Below, piece after piece: positions 27,545-36,130 of a stretch of DNA of 64,000 bases. The first letter of the stretch is position 1. Every line of letters begins with the position of its first letter. The stretch is from the NCBI RefSeq assembly GCF_046054195.1, contig NZ_JBEQCS010000010.1, positions 88,851 to 152,850 on the forward strand. The letters run 5' to 3'. The translations under genes and the position numbers were made by a program. This DNA comes from Celerinatantimonas sp046054195 (GTDB lineage: Bacteria > Pseudomonadota > Gammaproteobacteria > Enterobacterales > Celerinatantimonadaceae). The notes beneath the pieces were generated by a model that saw nothing but the letters and a program-made list of their open reading frames with translations, ran no database searches and was not told the DNA's origin.

Positions 27545-28096
27545 ATGTTAGACAATATTTCAAAGGAGCATCGCAATATTGCGTCCTTGTTGAAGGTCTT
27601 GGAGCATAAACTTGAGATGATTCGCTCCGGAAAGGCCGTCAAATATAAATTGATCGCTGATATCATTTCGTACATGCGTGATTATTCAGATAAGTATCAT
27701 CATCCCAAAGAGGATGTCATTTACGACTACTATCGAAAATATCGCTCATCGGATGCTCAGCAAACAGTGCCCAATAAGCTGGAAGATGAGCATGATGCAC
27801 TGCGTCAGATGACACTTGAATTAGCTGATGTGGTTGAGCTTATCTTATTGGATGCAGTGATTCCGTTAGATCAGTTTAGTGAGAAGCTGGAAAATTATAT
27901 CAACTATCAATGGCGTCATTTAGATTATGAAGAACAGGAAGTTTTCCCTGTTTTAAAAAGCGCTCTTACCGAAGATGATTGGCGTAATATTGAACAAAAT
28001 TGGGAGCACTCCGCTGCTTTAGATCCTTTGTTCGGCTCGCAGGTTGATAAGCAGTTTGAAGAGTTAGCTGAGCGGATCTCTATCTCTGAGAGCTAA
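27545..28096 (+). CDS. Hemerythrin HHE-domain protein
   Basis: A 183-residue helical cytoplasmic protein. Putative di-iron ligands are visible in four-helix-bundle spacing: H9 in SKEHRNI, H52/H53 and E56 in YHHPKEDVIY, H83 in EDEHDALR, and the His and Glu residues of WRHLDYEEQEVFP. Such proteins bind oxygen, nitric oxide or iron; the exact role here is unknown. A good Shine-Dalgarno (TAAGGAG) precedes the ATG. The following yidA gene lies 74 bp downstream on the same strand. Confidence 0.85.
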   Translation: MLDNISKEHRNIASLLKVLEHKLEMIRSGKAVKYKLIADIISYMRDYSDKYHHPKEDVIYDYYRKYRSSDAQQTVPNKLEDEHDALRQMTLELADVVELILLDAVIPLDQFSEKLENYINYQWRHLDYEEQEVFPVLKSALTEDDWRNIEQNWEHSAALDPLFGSQVDKQFEELAERISISES

Positions 28097-28170
28097 GCAT
28101 TTGATGAGGCTTTACATAAGCAGGTATTAATTTAAACTGAACCTTTATCTGCTTATGAAATGGAACCTTT

Positions 28171-28983
28171 TTGATGTATCGATTGCTTGCCTTAGATATT
28201 GACGGCACAACGCTAAATTCACAGCATAAAATTTCTCCCCGTGTTATTTCTGCAATATCACAGGCAAAGGCGGCTGGTGTTGAAGTTGTTTTGGCATCAG
28301 GTCGCCCTGTTGAAGGCATTATCATGCACCTAGAGACACTTGGATTAAATCGCAATGGCCAGTTTGTTGTGAGTTATAACGGTGCTTTGGTGCAGCAAAT
28401 TGGTTCTGATTTAGTTTTAGGTAATTTGCAGGTGCATGGTCGCGATGCTAAAAAAATTGCAGCTCAAGCAAAAGTGCTTGGTGTTCATGTCCATGCCTTT
28501 AGTTTAAAGCGCGGTTTAATCACTCCCGAAGTTAGTCGCTATACCGAGCATGAAGCGTTCATGAATGACATCCCTTGGACAACCATCGATTTTAATGAAC
28601 TTGATGATGATGAGCCTCTGGTGAAGGTGATGATGATTGATGAACCAGAGCTTCTTTCTCCTGCGGTCACTAATTTACCGAAAGAATACTATCAACAATA
28701 TAGTATTTTACGTAGCGCACCGTTTTTCCTTGAATTTATGCACCCCGATGCGCACAAAGGTAATGGCGTTGCGGCTTTAGCTGAGCATCTTAATATCGCC
28801 CGCGAAGAGGTTATCTGTGTTGGTGATGCAGGTAATGATCACCATATGATCCGCTGGGCTGGTCTTGGGATTGCAATGGGCAATGCCGACTCAGAAACCA
28901 AGGCGTTAGCCGATGAAATTACCGGCACGAATGATGAAGACGGTGTTGCGCAAGTGATTGAAAAATACATTCTCAGCGTTTAG
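28171..28983 (+). CDS. yidA: HAD-superfamily sugar phosphatase, YidA/Cof type
   Basis: A 270-residue phosphatase, identical in length to E. coli YidA. HAD motif I is LALDIDGTTLNS with nucleophile and acid Asp; motif II is VVLASGRP; the motif IV region is VICVGDAGNDHHMIRWAGLG. The C2-type cap holds YNGALVQ and VKVMMIDEPE, which also occur in YidA. Expected substrates are small sugar phosphates. It is cytoplasmic. A strong hairpin terminator follows at 29018-29057. Confidence 0.85.
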   Translation: MMYRLLALDIDGTTLNSQHKISPRVISAISQAKAAGVEVVLASGRPVEGIIMHLETLGLNRNGQFVVSYNGALVQQIGSDLVLGNLQVHGRDAKKIAAQAKVLGVHVHAFSLKRGLITPEVSRYTEHEAFMNDIPWTTIDFNELDDDEPLVKVMMIDEPELLSPAVTNLPKEYYQQYSILRSAPFFLEFMHPDAHKGNGVAALAEHLNIAREEVICVGDAGNDHHMIRWAGLGIAMGNADSETKALADEITGTNDEDGVAQVIEKYILSV

Positions 28984-29017
28984 CTTCCAAACTGCTTAAC
29001 CCATACATCACACACAG

Positions 29018-29057
29018 AAAAATACCTATTACACCGATTGAGTGAATAGGTATTTTT
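29018..29057 (+). terminator. yidA terminator
   Basis: A 13-bp stem AAAAATACCTATT (29018-29030) / AATAGGTATTTTT (29045-29057) with a 14-nt loop, and a further T in the tail. It separates yidA from the mod genes. Confidence 0.85.
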
Positions 29058-29068
29058 TATTTCTTATA

Positions 29069-29092
29069 CGTTATATATTGAACTATATAATA
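29069..29092 (+). promoter_or_regulatory. ModE-like operator 1
   Basis: The half-sites CGTTATATATTG and ACTATATAAT resemble the E. coli ModE box (CGTTATATT ... TAACG-type palindrome). It lies 29 bp upstream of a nearly identical second copy. Confidence 0.7.
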
Positions 29093-29097
29093 AAAAG

Positions 29098-29121
29098 CGT
29101 TATATATTGGAGTATATAATG
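29098..29121 (+). promoter_or_regulatory. ModE-like operator 2 overlapping the modE ribosome-binding site and start
   Basis: A second copy begins CGTTATATATTGGAG and ends with TATATAATG, so it contains the GGAG Shine-Dalgarno (29109-29112) and the modE ATG itself (29119-29121). Molybdate-bound ModE sitting here would block its own gene. Confidence 0.7.
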
Positions 29122-29940
29122 AGCGATCAGCAACTGTCATCATCCATGCCTCTACAATTGCAAGTCGGAGGGCAGGCTCTTTTTACCGAGCAACGTATTC
29201 GTCTGCTTGAAGCGATTGCTGAGTATGGTTCATTAAGCGCTGCGGCTAAATCTTTACCTATGTCGTATAAGGCTGCTTGGGATGCGCTAGATGCAATGAA
29301 TAACTTATCTGAGCAACCACTGGTTGTCAGCCAAAGTGGTGGGCGACGGGGCGGTGGTACTCAGTTAACCATGGCTGCAACGCAACTGATTCAGGTATAC
29401 CGTGCACTGCAGTTAGAGTATCAACAGTCGTTAGTGCAATTGCGACCATTATTAGAGAATCAGCCTGAATTTGAGCTAGAAAAATTGCGATTATTACTGC
29501 GTCAGATGCATTTTCAAAGCAGTGCTCGTAACCAGATTAGCGGCCACGTAGTTGAAGTGAATACCCAAGGGGTGAGGGCTCAGGTGGTTGTAGAAGCTGG
29601 AGCAAATTTTCAGGTTAAGGCTTCAGTCACAACTGAAGCGGTGAGTGAATTAATGTTAGAGCCGGGTGTGGAAGTGTTGGCACTGATTAAAGCACCGCAA
29701 GTGAAGCTGTATGCACTAGGACACCGAGCTCGTTCGAATGCAAATTATTATCAAGGCTCTATTACTCGCTTATCGCCAGATAGTCATAATTGTCATGTGA
29801 GTGTAGCCATTGATGCCCATAAAAATTTAGCAGCTTTGCTTAAACGGACCAAAGCGGAGCAGCTCGAATTGGTTGAAGGTCAGACGATTGGTGTCGGTTT
29901 CTCACCATCAGCAGTCGTTTTATGCCGTTATGATGCTTAA
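29119..29940 (+). CDS. modE: Molybdate-responsive transcriptional regulator ModE
   Basis: The 273-residue regulator binds molybdate and represses molybdate uptake genes. An N-terminal winged helix-turn-helix contains LSAAAKSLPMSYKAAWDAL and a Gly/Arg-rich wing (GGRRGGGTQLT). Two C-terminal molbindin (Mop) segments follow: SARNQISGHVVEVNTQGV and GSITRLSPDSHNCHVSVAID. I start at ATG 29119; a TTG four codons upstream lies within the operator. The modA gene follows after 28 bp, so modEABC appears to be one operon, unlike E. coli, where modE is divergent from modABC. Confidence 0.94.
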   Translation: MSDQQLSSSMPLQLQVGGQALFTEQRIRLLEAIAEYGSLSAAAKSLPMSYKAAWDALDAMNNLSEQPLVVSQSGGRRGGGTQLTMAATQLIQVYRALQLEYQQSLVQLRPLLENQPEFELEKLRLLLRQMHFQSSARNQISGHVVEVNTQGVRAQVVVEAGANFQVKASVTTEAVSELMLEPGVEVLALIKAPQVKLYALGHRARSNANYYQGSITRLSPDSHNCHVSVAIDAHKNLAALLKRTKAEQLELVEGQTIGVGFSPSAVVLCRYDA

Positions 29941-29968
29941 CTTTCTAAAAAAATAAGGGAATATAGTC

Positions 29969-30727
29969 ATGAGAAAAACACTAATAGTAACAGCGCTAAC
30001 ACTTGCCGCTTCAACGGCTATGGCTCATGCTGATGAAGTCAAAGTTGCTGTGGCTGCTAACTTTTATAAGCCATTGCAAGTACTCGCTAAAGATTATCAA
30101 CAAACCAGTTCTGATAAAGTTGTGCTAAGTGTCGGTTCAACTGGGAAACTTTATGCGCAAATCGTTAATGGTGCGCCATTTGATATCTTTCTTGCTGCAG
30201 ATCAGAAACGTCCTCAAAAATTAGTCAAAGCTGATGCTGCTGTTGCTAAAAGTGAATTTACCTACGCCAAAGGCCGGTTAGCTTTTTGGTCCAAACAATC
30301 AGGGTTGATTGATAGCAGTGATAGCTATCTCAAAGCCGGTAAGTTTAACAAACTGGCGATTGCTAACCCTAAAGCTGCGCCTTATGGTGCCGCATCAGTT
30401 GAAACGCTGAAAAAACTGGGGCTGTATAGCAAACTTAAAGATAAAATTGTGTATGGTCAAAACATCGGCCAAACATACTCTTACGTGAATTACGGCAATG
30501 TAAAACAAGGCTTTGTTGCCCTGTCTCAAGTTTACCGCGATGGGAAACTCTCAGCGGGTTCTGGCTGGATTGTTCCTAATAGCTATTATCATGCTATCCG
30601 TCAAGATGCCGTCTTGCTCAGTAAAAGTGCCGATAATCAGGCTGCTCAAAAATTCCTAGCCTATTTACAATCACCTAAAGCTAAAAAAATTATTCGCTCA
30701 TTTGGTTATGATGTAAGCGAAAAATAA
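29969..30727 (+). CDS. modA: Molybdate ABC transporter substrate-binding protein
   Basis: Periplasmic molybdate receptor. The 252-residue precursor has a cleavable signal (TLAASTAMAHA). The mature N-terminus DEVKVAVAANFYKPL is typical of ModA, as are KVVLSVGSTGKLYAQIVNGAPFD (oxyanion-binding Ser region) and FDIFLAADQKRP. It lies immediately downstream of modE. A perfect 12-bp hairpin 46 bp after its stop may protect the modA part of the transcript. Confidence 0.95.
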   Translation: MRKTLIVTALTLAASTAMAHADEVKVAVAANFYKPLQVLAKDYQQTSSDKVVLSVGSTGKLYAQIVNGAPFDIFLAADQKRPQKLVKADAAVAKSEFTYAKGRLAFWSKQSGLIDSSDSYLKAGKFNKLAIANPKAAPYGAASVETLKKLGLYSKLKDKIVYGQNIGQTYSYVNYGNVKQGFVALSQVYRDGKLSAGSGWIVPNSYYHAIRQDAVLLSKSADNQAAQKFLAYLQSPKAKKIIRSFGYDVSEK

Positions 30728-30773
30728 TCGCCGGTTAAGCGGTTATTGTTATTTCGATAAATCAAACTTCCAG

Positions 30774-30815
30774 GCGCTATTTCTCGGTGCTAATCCCCGG
30801 CCTGAGAAATAGCGC
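30774..30815 (+). promoter_or_regulatory. Perfect hairpin between modA and modB
   Basis: Arms GCGCTATTTCTC (30774-30785) and GAGAAATAGCGC (30804-30815) pair without mismatch around an 18-nt loop. There is no T-run, so this is not a classic terminator. Binding-protein genes are often followed by stabilising stems that raise their expression above the permease genes. Confidence 0.75.
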
Positions 30816-30860
30816 AGGGTGCTTTGTCTGGATGTTAGATGTAATGGATTAGGTGAATCG

Positions 30861-31544
30861 ATGATGTCCTCCGATTTGATGGTGATGGTGTTAACGCTTA
30901 AGTTAGCCCTGATCGTGACGGTTATTCTGCTTATCCTAACCACGCCAATTGCTTGGTGGTTATCGCAAACTAAAAGTCGTTTAAAATCCCCGGTCAGTGC
31001 CATTGTGTCATTGCCGTTGGTGCTGCCCCCCACCGTATTGGGTTTCTATCTTTTATTGTTGATGGGCCCCCATGGACCTGTTGGCCATTTAACTCAGTGG
31101 TTAGGCGTTAGCCAATTACCGTTTACTTTCGCTGGGATCGTAATTGGTTGTGTTATTCATACTTTGCCATTTGTTCTTCAGCCTGTGCAAAATGCATTTG
31201 AAGCGATAGGCCATCGTCCGTTAGAGGTTGCGGCCACTTTGCGAATGCCGCCATTAGCTGCTTTTTTTAAAGTCGCTTTACCTCTAGCAAGCCCTGGGTT
31301 TTTCTCTGCGGCCATTTTAGGATTTTGTCACAGTATTGGTGAGTTCGGTGTCGTATTGATGATTGGCGGTAATATTCCTGGGCAAACTCGGGTGATGTCA
31401 GTTGAGATATACAACCATGTCGAAGCGTTAGAATATGGCCGAGCTAACCAACTAGCCGCGGTATTGGTTGGATTTTCTTTCGTGGCGTTACTGCTCATTT
31501 ATTTGGTGAATAGCCGTTTGGCGAGTCGGAAGGTGAAACTATGA
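30861..31544 (+). CDS. modB: Molybdate ABC transporter permease ModB
   Basis: Inner-membrane permease. The 227-residue protein has about five or six hydrophobic helices and the ATPase-coupling EAA-type loop at EVAATLRMPPLAAFFKVALP. The VLPPTVLGFYLLLLMG and FGVVLMIGGNIPGQTRVMS segments match ModB/CysT permeases. I place the start at 30861 (MMSSDLMVMV), which has AGGTGA nearby. The frame is open back to 30819, but the extra residues are hydrophilic and overlap the hairpin region. Its stop overlaps modC by 4 bp. Confidence 0.93.
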   Translation: MMSSDLMVMVLTLKLALIVTVILLILTTPIAWWLSQTKSRLKSPVSAIVSLPLVLPPTVLGFYLLLLMGPHGPVGHLTQWLGVSQLPFTFAGIVIGCVIHTLPFVLQPVQNAFEAIGHRPLEVAATLRMPPLAAFFKVALPLASPGFFSAAILGFCHSIGEFGVVLMIGGNIPGQTRVMSVEIYNHVEALEYGRANQLAAVLVGFSFVALLLIYLVNSRLASRKVKL

Positions 31545-32614
31545 GTGATTTAACCATCCGCTTTAAACGCCATCTGAGCGATTTTGAATTGGATATTGAT
31601 GAGCAGCTACCCGCACAGGGGATCAGTGTTCTGTTCGGCGAGTCAGGTTGCGGCAAAACCACCACATTGCGAGCATTGGCTGGGTTAGAGCGATTGCCCG
31701 ACAGTTTTTGTCAGCTCGGGGAGTATTGTTGGCAAGATGAACAGAAAAATCATTTTGTACCAACTTATCGCCGACCAATCGGGTATGTTTTTCAAGAAGC
31801 CAGTTTATTTGAACATCTTAACGTTGAACAAAACTTGCGATTTGGCTGGCGCCGCATTGCCCCCGAGATGCGAAAAATTGGCATCGATGATGTCTGCCAA
31901 TTACTGGGAATTAGCGACAAGCTAAAACGCCGCCCTTATTCGCTCTCCGGTGGGGAAAGACAGCGAGTCGCGATTGCTCGGGCGCTGCTCACTTCACCCA
32001 AATTGCTATTGATGGATGAGCCGTTATCGGCGCTTGATTTAGCGCGTAAGCGCGAGTTTTTGTCTTACCTTGAGCGATTGCATAACGAGTTAGATATCCC
32101 GATTGTTTATGTAAGCCATGCGCCTGAAGAGGTGATTCGCTTAGCCGATCATCTGGTGTTGATGGAACATGGTCGAGTCTGTTTAAGTGGCCCTTTGCAG
32201 CAGACTTTATTAAATCCCAAAAGTGCTCAGTTATTCGCAGATGGTGCAAGTAGCGTCTTGCACACCGTGGTGACAAGCCATTTAAATGGATTAACCGAAT
32301 TAGCATGTGGTGCTGAAGTCTTGCGTTTGTCTAAACGTAACATGCCGATAGGTCAAAAGGTTCGTTGCCGAATTTTTGCCAGTGATGTCAGTATCACTTT
32401 AACGCGCGCTCAAGATAGCTCGATTCTTAATTTATTACCTGCAACTGTGGTTTCTTTGCAATCTGGGGTTCAGCCCAATGAAGTGTTAATTCGCTTAGAG
32501 CTGGCAGATAAAACACCTTTGTTAGCATTACTATCGCGTTATTCATGCGAACACCTTAAACTAGCACCCAAAATGTCTGTGTGGGCACAGATTAAAGCGG
32601 TCGCTATTTTATAA
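31541..32614 (+). CDS. modC: Molybdate ABC transporter ATPase ModC
   Basis: The 357-residue ATPase drives molybdate import. The ABC domain has Walker A GESGCGKTTTLRAL, signature LSGGERQRVAIARALL, and Walker B LLLMDEPLSALD. The C-terminal third is a TOBE/Mop-like molybdate-sensing domain (DSSILNLLPATVVSLQSG). Length matches E. coli ModC (352). It overlaps modB (ATGA) and is followed 10 bp later by an RluA-family gene that may be co-transcribed. Confidence 0.95.
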   Translation: MSDLTIRFKRHLSDFELDIDEQLPAQGISVLFGESGCGKTTTLRALAGLERLPDSFCQLGEYCWQDEQKNHFVPTYRRPIGYVFQEASLFEHLNVEQNLRFGWRRIAPEMRKIGIDDVCQLLGISDKLKRRPYSLSGGERQRVAIARALLTSPKLLLMDEPLSALDLARKREFLSYLERLHNELDIPIVYVSHAPEEVIRLADHLVLMEHGRVCLSGPLQQTLLNPKSAQLFADGASSVLHTVVTSHLNGLTELACGAEVLRLSKRNMPIGQKVRCRIFASDVSITLTRAQDSSILNLLPATVVSLQSGVQPNEVLIRLELADKTPLLALLSRYSCEHLKLAPKMSVWAQIKAVAIL

Positions 32615-32624
32615 AGGAGTTTTA

Positions 32625-33290
32625 GTGGATATTCCGATTGTTTTCAAACACCGGGATTTTGTACTCGTGGATAAACCTTTTGGTTTGTCATTTCATCGTG
32701 ACAATGACGAACCTGGTTTAGCGCAGCTCGTTAACGAGCAAATAGGGCCTTTGTGGCCTGTTCATCGGCTCGATAAGATGACATCCGGGTTAGTGCTGTT
32801 TGCAACCAGCGCTGAGGCTGCCGCTCACTTTCAAGTTCTTTTTAAAGAACACAAAATAGCGAAGTTTTACTTAGCATTAGCCTATGGCAAGCCTAAAAAG
32901 AAACAGGGCGAAGTGAAAGGCGATATGCAAAAGACTCGCGTAGGTAGTTGGAAGCTTACATTTTCACAAAACAATCCCGCTCGTACCCGCTTTTATAGTC
33001 AAGCGCTGGGCGATGGCCTTAGAGCGTATCTTTTGCGTCCATATTCTGGACGGACTCATCAGTTACGGGTCGTGATGAAAAGCTTAGGTGTGCCCATTCT
33101 AGGCGATGAGCGTTATAAAGGTGAACGTGCCGACAGAGGTTATTTAGATGCATTTGCTCTTCAGTTTAACTGGCATAAAGAGCACATTGAATATTGCCGT
33201 TATCCTCATCAGGGAGCGCTGTTTATCGATTCGCAAAAGGCGCTAACCGATTGGCAGAGTCCTTGGCTGCAACCATTTCCAGATGCGTAA
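32625..33290 (+). CDS. RluA-family RNA pseudouridine synthase
   Basis: A 221-residue enzyme that isomerises uridine to pseudouridine in RNA. The catalytic motif HRLDKMTSGLVLFA carries the active-site Asp, and RPYSGRTHQLRVVMKSLG is the conserved C-terminal block of the RluA class. No S4 domain is present, so it belongs to the short, stand-alone RluA-type proteins. The start is a GTG at 32625 with AAAGGAG just upstream. It is last in the mod operon by position; target RNA and any link to molybdate are unknown. Confidence 0.88.
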   Translation: MDIPIVFKHRDFVLVDKPFGLSFHRDNDEPGLAQLVNEQIGPLWPVHRLDKMTSGLVLFATSAEAAAHFQVLFKEHKIAKFYLALAYGKPKKKQGEVKGDMQKTRVGSWKLTFSQNNPARTRFYSQALGDGLRAYLLRPYSGRTHQLRVVMKSLGVPILGDERYKGERADRGYLDAFALQFNWHKEHIEYCRYPHQGALFIDSQKALTDWQSPWLQPFPDA

Positions 33291-33317
33291 CGGCAGGCTT
33301 TAAAGCTGACTAATAAC

Positions 33318-33339
33318 AAAGGCACCCGAAGGTGCCTTT
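33318..33339. terminator. Bidirectional terminator between the RluA-family gene and tolC
   Basis: AAAGGCACC (33318-33326) and GGTGCCTTT (33331-33339) around a CGAA tetraloop form a stable stem flanked by A/T-rich tails. It serves both convergent genes. Confidence 0.88.
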
Positions 33340-33358
33340 ATCGTCAAAATCCAATGCA

Positions 33359-34738
33359 CTATTTATTGTCTAAACTTGGCGCTGCTGGCTGGACTGGAAT
33401 CTGTTCTTTAGGGGTAAATAACAGGTTGTTAATTCCCTGTAGATCAGACTCTTTTAATGTTCCGGCGAGCTGTTTTAACGTCAGCATGTTAATGATGTAA
33501 TCGTAGCGAGAACCGGCTAACTCTTCTTTTGCTTGATAATAGTTACTGGTTGCATCCTGTACATCAACAATGGTGCGAGTGCCGACTTTAAATCCTGCTT
33601 CGGTTGCTTTTAACGCGCTCAGCGATGATTTTACCGTTTGCTGGTATGCTTTAATTGAACTTAAATTAGCTCGCACATTATTGTAAGTGCTGTTTAAGTT
33701 AGTCTGAACCGTACGATAAGTATTTTCTAACGATTGGCTGGCAGCCACATAGTCATAACGAGCTTCGCGTACTTTTGAATTAATTTCGCCGCCCTGATAC
33801 AGTGGCATCGAAAGTTGCAGACCTACACTTGCTGCATCACCGTGGCCTTCATCAGAGGCATTCTCAGCGATGTAATCATTGCGATAATGTTTGTATTGAG
33901 TGCTTAAGCCGCCTTCAAGTGACAACGTTGGTAAATGACCCGCTTTGGCGACATCAATCTGCTGTTCTGCAACTTGTTTGGCGATACGGTCAGCATTCAA
34001 TTGTAAGTTTTTATCAATCGCTGCATCCATCCAGAATTTATTTTCATGGGTTAGCGGCGATGGTGAAAATTCTTTGGTATTAAGCAGTTTGAGATCTCGT
34101 GGCATCACACCAACGAGTTTACGTAATGACTCATAACTGTTATCTAGGGTATTTTCAGACTGAATTTCTTCAGCAACCGTGCGGTCAAATTCAGCTTGAG
34201 CTTCGTTTACATCGGTAATTGGTGTTAAACCCACTTTATAACGTTGCTGGGTTTGGTCCAACTGGCGTTTAACGGCGGTTTTATTGGCGCGTACATAAGA
34301 GAGATCATCAATTGCTCTTAATACATTAAAGTAAGCTGTGGCAACACGAACCATCAGATCTTGTTGCTGATAACCGTATAACGCTTCCTGTTGGGTTGCA
34401 TTTTTCTCTGAAATCCCCAAATTAAGCCAGTTAGCTCTTGAAAAAATAGACTGGGTTAACGTCAGTCCCGCGCTGGCATCACGATATTTTGCAGGTGTGT
34501 AACTACCTAAAGTTGAACTATAGGTATATCCGCCACTCAGGCTCACTTGTGGTAATAACGAAGCCTGTGATTGATTAATCCGCTCAAATGCTGCGTCACG
34601 TTCAGCTTTTGCTTGCAGGATGACCGGATCTTTTTGTTGTGCGAGTTGATAAATTTGGAGCAAATCGTCAGCATAGCTATTAAAAGCACATGCACCTAGA
34701 CCGGCTGCTACCAACAAAGATGTAAATTTGAGCTTCAT
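33359..34738 (-). CDS. tolC: Outer-membrane efflux channel TolC
   Basis: Outer-membrane channel used by tripartite drug pumps and type I secretion. The 459-residue precursor has a signal peptide ending NSYA-DDL, then the two OEP repeats: LLQIYQLAQQKDPVILQAKA early and DVAKAGHLPTLSLEGGLS in the middle, each followed by the helical barrel pattern (VGLTPITDVNEAQAEFD, VGTRTIVDVQDATSNYY). I start at ATG 34738 with AAGGAATC upstream; the longer frame from 34780 adds a charged stretch that would bury the signal peptide. It is divergent from nudF, as in other gammaproteobacteria. Confidence 0.95.
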   Translation of the reverse strand: MKLKFTSLLVAAGLGACAFNSYADDLLQIYQLAQQKDPVILQAKAERDAAFERINQSQASLLPQVSLSGGYTYSSTLGSYTPAKYRDASAGLTLTQSIFSRANWLNLGISEKNATQQEALYGYQQQDLMVRVATAYFNVLRAIDDLSYVRANKTAVKRQLDQTQQRYKVGLTPITDVNEAQAEFDRTVAEEIQSENTLDNSYESLRKLVGVMPRDLKLLNTKEFSPSPLTHENKFWMDAAIDKNLQLNADRIAKQVAEQQIDVAKAGHLPTLSLEGGLSTQYKHYRNDYIAENASDEGHGDAASVGLQLSMPLYQGGEINSKVREARYDYVAASQSLENTYRTVQTNLNSTYNNVRANLSSIKAYQQTVKSSLSALKATEAGFKVGTRTIVDVQDATSNYYQAKEELAGSRYDYIINMLTLKQLAGTLKESDLQGINNLLFTPKEQIPVQPAAPSLDNK

Positions 34739-34966
34739 TCTGATTCCTTTTTGCCTTCGGAGGAATACCTTGAGATACATATTAAACTATAAAGGTATGC
34801 GGATTTTGCAAAAGTATCTAGTGATTATGGGGCTATAATATTACGCAATTTTGATTGCCTGGGCAATTAATTTTTACATATAGAATATTTAATCAGACAA
34901 TAGTGACTAACTTATTGATATGGTTTGAAGCTATTGTTAAAGGTCAACAGCTCCTAAGGATATTGC

Positions 34967-35614
34967 ATGAAAAATAATATTGATGTTGCTCGTTTCGATC
35001 GCAATGATGTTGAAGTCAAAGAAATTACACCGCTATACCATGGATTTTTTAAGTTAGATGGTTACCAACTGCGGCATCGCTTATTTGAAGGGGGATGGAG
35101 TGATTGGTTTAGCCGAGAAGTATTAGACCGAGGGCATGCAGCAGCAGTTTTACTCTATGATCCAGAGCTTGATAAAGTTGTTATGGTTGAGCAATTTCGC
35201 GTGGGAGCTTATCCAACTGCGCAATCGCCTTGGCAACTTGAATTAGTGGCAGGTATGCTAGATAAAGAAGGTGAAGATCCTCAAGATGTCGCACGGCGTG
35301 AATCAGTCGAAGAATCTGGATTGTCACTAGGTGAAATGGAAAAACTCTATAGCTATTATCCAAGTGCTGGCGGGATGACCGAGCAGATCCATCTATATGT
35401 TGCAAAGGTCGATGCCTCTGATGCTGGTGGCGTGCATGGTCTGGCTAAAGAGAACGAAGATATCAAGGTGCATACGCTGACTCGCGAGCATGCTTTTGAG
35501 CTCACGCAAACTGGGCGAATTAATAACGCTGCGGCGTTGATTGCGTTACAATGGCTCGCTTTGAATGTAAACCAGTTGCGCCAACGCTGGGGTTATGCCC
35601 CAATAAGCCAATAG
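34967..35614 (+). CDS. nudF: ADP-ribose pyrophosphatase (Nudix)
   Basis: Hydrolyses ADP-ribose to AMP and ribose-5-phosphate. The 215-residue protein carries a complete Nudix box (G-x5-E-x7-REUXEE-x-GU) at about residues 97-119, GMLDKEGEDPQDVARRESVE and onward. YPSAGGMTEQIHLYVAKVDA matches NudF. It begins the cluster nudF-yqiB-cpdA-yqiA-parE, an order conserved in enteric and related bacteria. Confidence 0.95.
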   Translation: MKNNIDVARFDRNDVEVKEITPLYHGFFKLDGYQLRHRLFEGGWSDWFSREVLDRGHAAAVLLYDPELDKVVMVEQFRVGAYPTAQSPWQLELVAGMLDKEGEDPQDVARRESVEESGLSLGEMEKLYSYYPSAGGMTEQIHLYVAKVDASDAGGVHGLAKENEDIKVHTLTREHAFELTQTGRINNAAALIALQWLALNVNQLRQRWGYAPISQ

Positions 35615-35627
35615 CTAGGAGATTGAT

Positions 35628-36080
35628 TTGGATTCAGTGGTAAAAAAATATCGCGTTGACCTAAATAAACTGATGCAGGTGTATTCAGCAAATTATCTAT
35701 TGTTTTGTCGGATGTTTCCCACAGAAATGGAACCCGGTGAGCAATTGTTGCTGCGTCCGTCGGTTAAGTCTTCGCCTGTTTTTACCGGAGATTTCGAACT
35801 AAAATGTTGTGAGCAGACACGCTATACATCGGTGTTTGCAATTCGTCAGCGTTATCGTCATGCATTGCCTGGTCTTAAAGAACCTCAGATGGTCGTCAAA
35901 CTCTACCATGACGCGTCGCTGGCGGAAGTGTGCTCAAGCCAGCAGATTTCAAGGCTTAAGCCACGCTATGATTATCCTAACAATCAGATGTATCAGCAAG
36001 ATGAAAAACAACAAGTAAATCTGTTCTTATATGATTGGTTGCATTATTGTTTAAAACATCGAGTGGCCGTAGATGCATAA
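35628..36080 (+). CDS. yqiB: DUF1249 protein YqiB
   Basis: A 150-residue cytoplasmic protein between nudF and cpdA, the position of yqiB. Family features include YRVDLNKLMQVYSANYLLF at the start, YTSVFAIRQRY, PQMVVKLYHDASLAEV, and the C-terminal LKPRYDYPNNQMYQQDEK. The function of DUF1249 is not established. It starts with TTG 13 bp after nudF, with a TAGGAG Shine-Dalgarno. Confidence 0.9.
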   Translation: MDSVVKKYRVDLNKLMQVYSANYLLFCRMFPTEMEPGEQLLLRPSVKSSPVFTGDFELKCCEQTRYTSVFAIRQRYRHALPGLKEPQMVVKLYHDASLAEVCSSQQISRLKPRYDYPNNQMYQQDEKQQVNLFLYDWLHYCLKHRVAVDA

Positions 36081-36130
36081 CGAATACTCGTTCGGCCTGA
36101 TAGTCAACACTTTTTAGTAAGATAAAAATT

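Noticed and set aside
30728..30860. A Moco-type riboswitch between modA and modB
   Set aside because: The region holds only one simple hairpin and lacks the multi-helix Moco architecture, which normally occurs in leaders upstream of the first gene.
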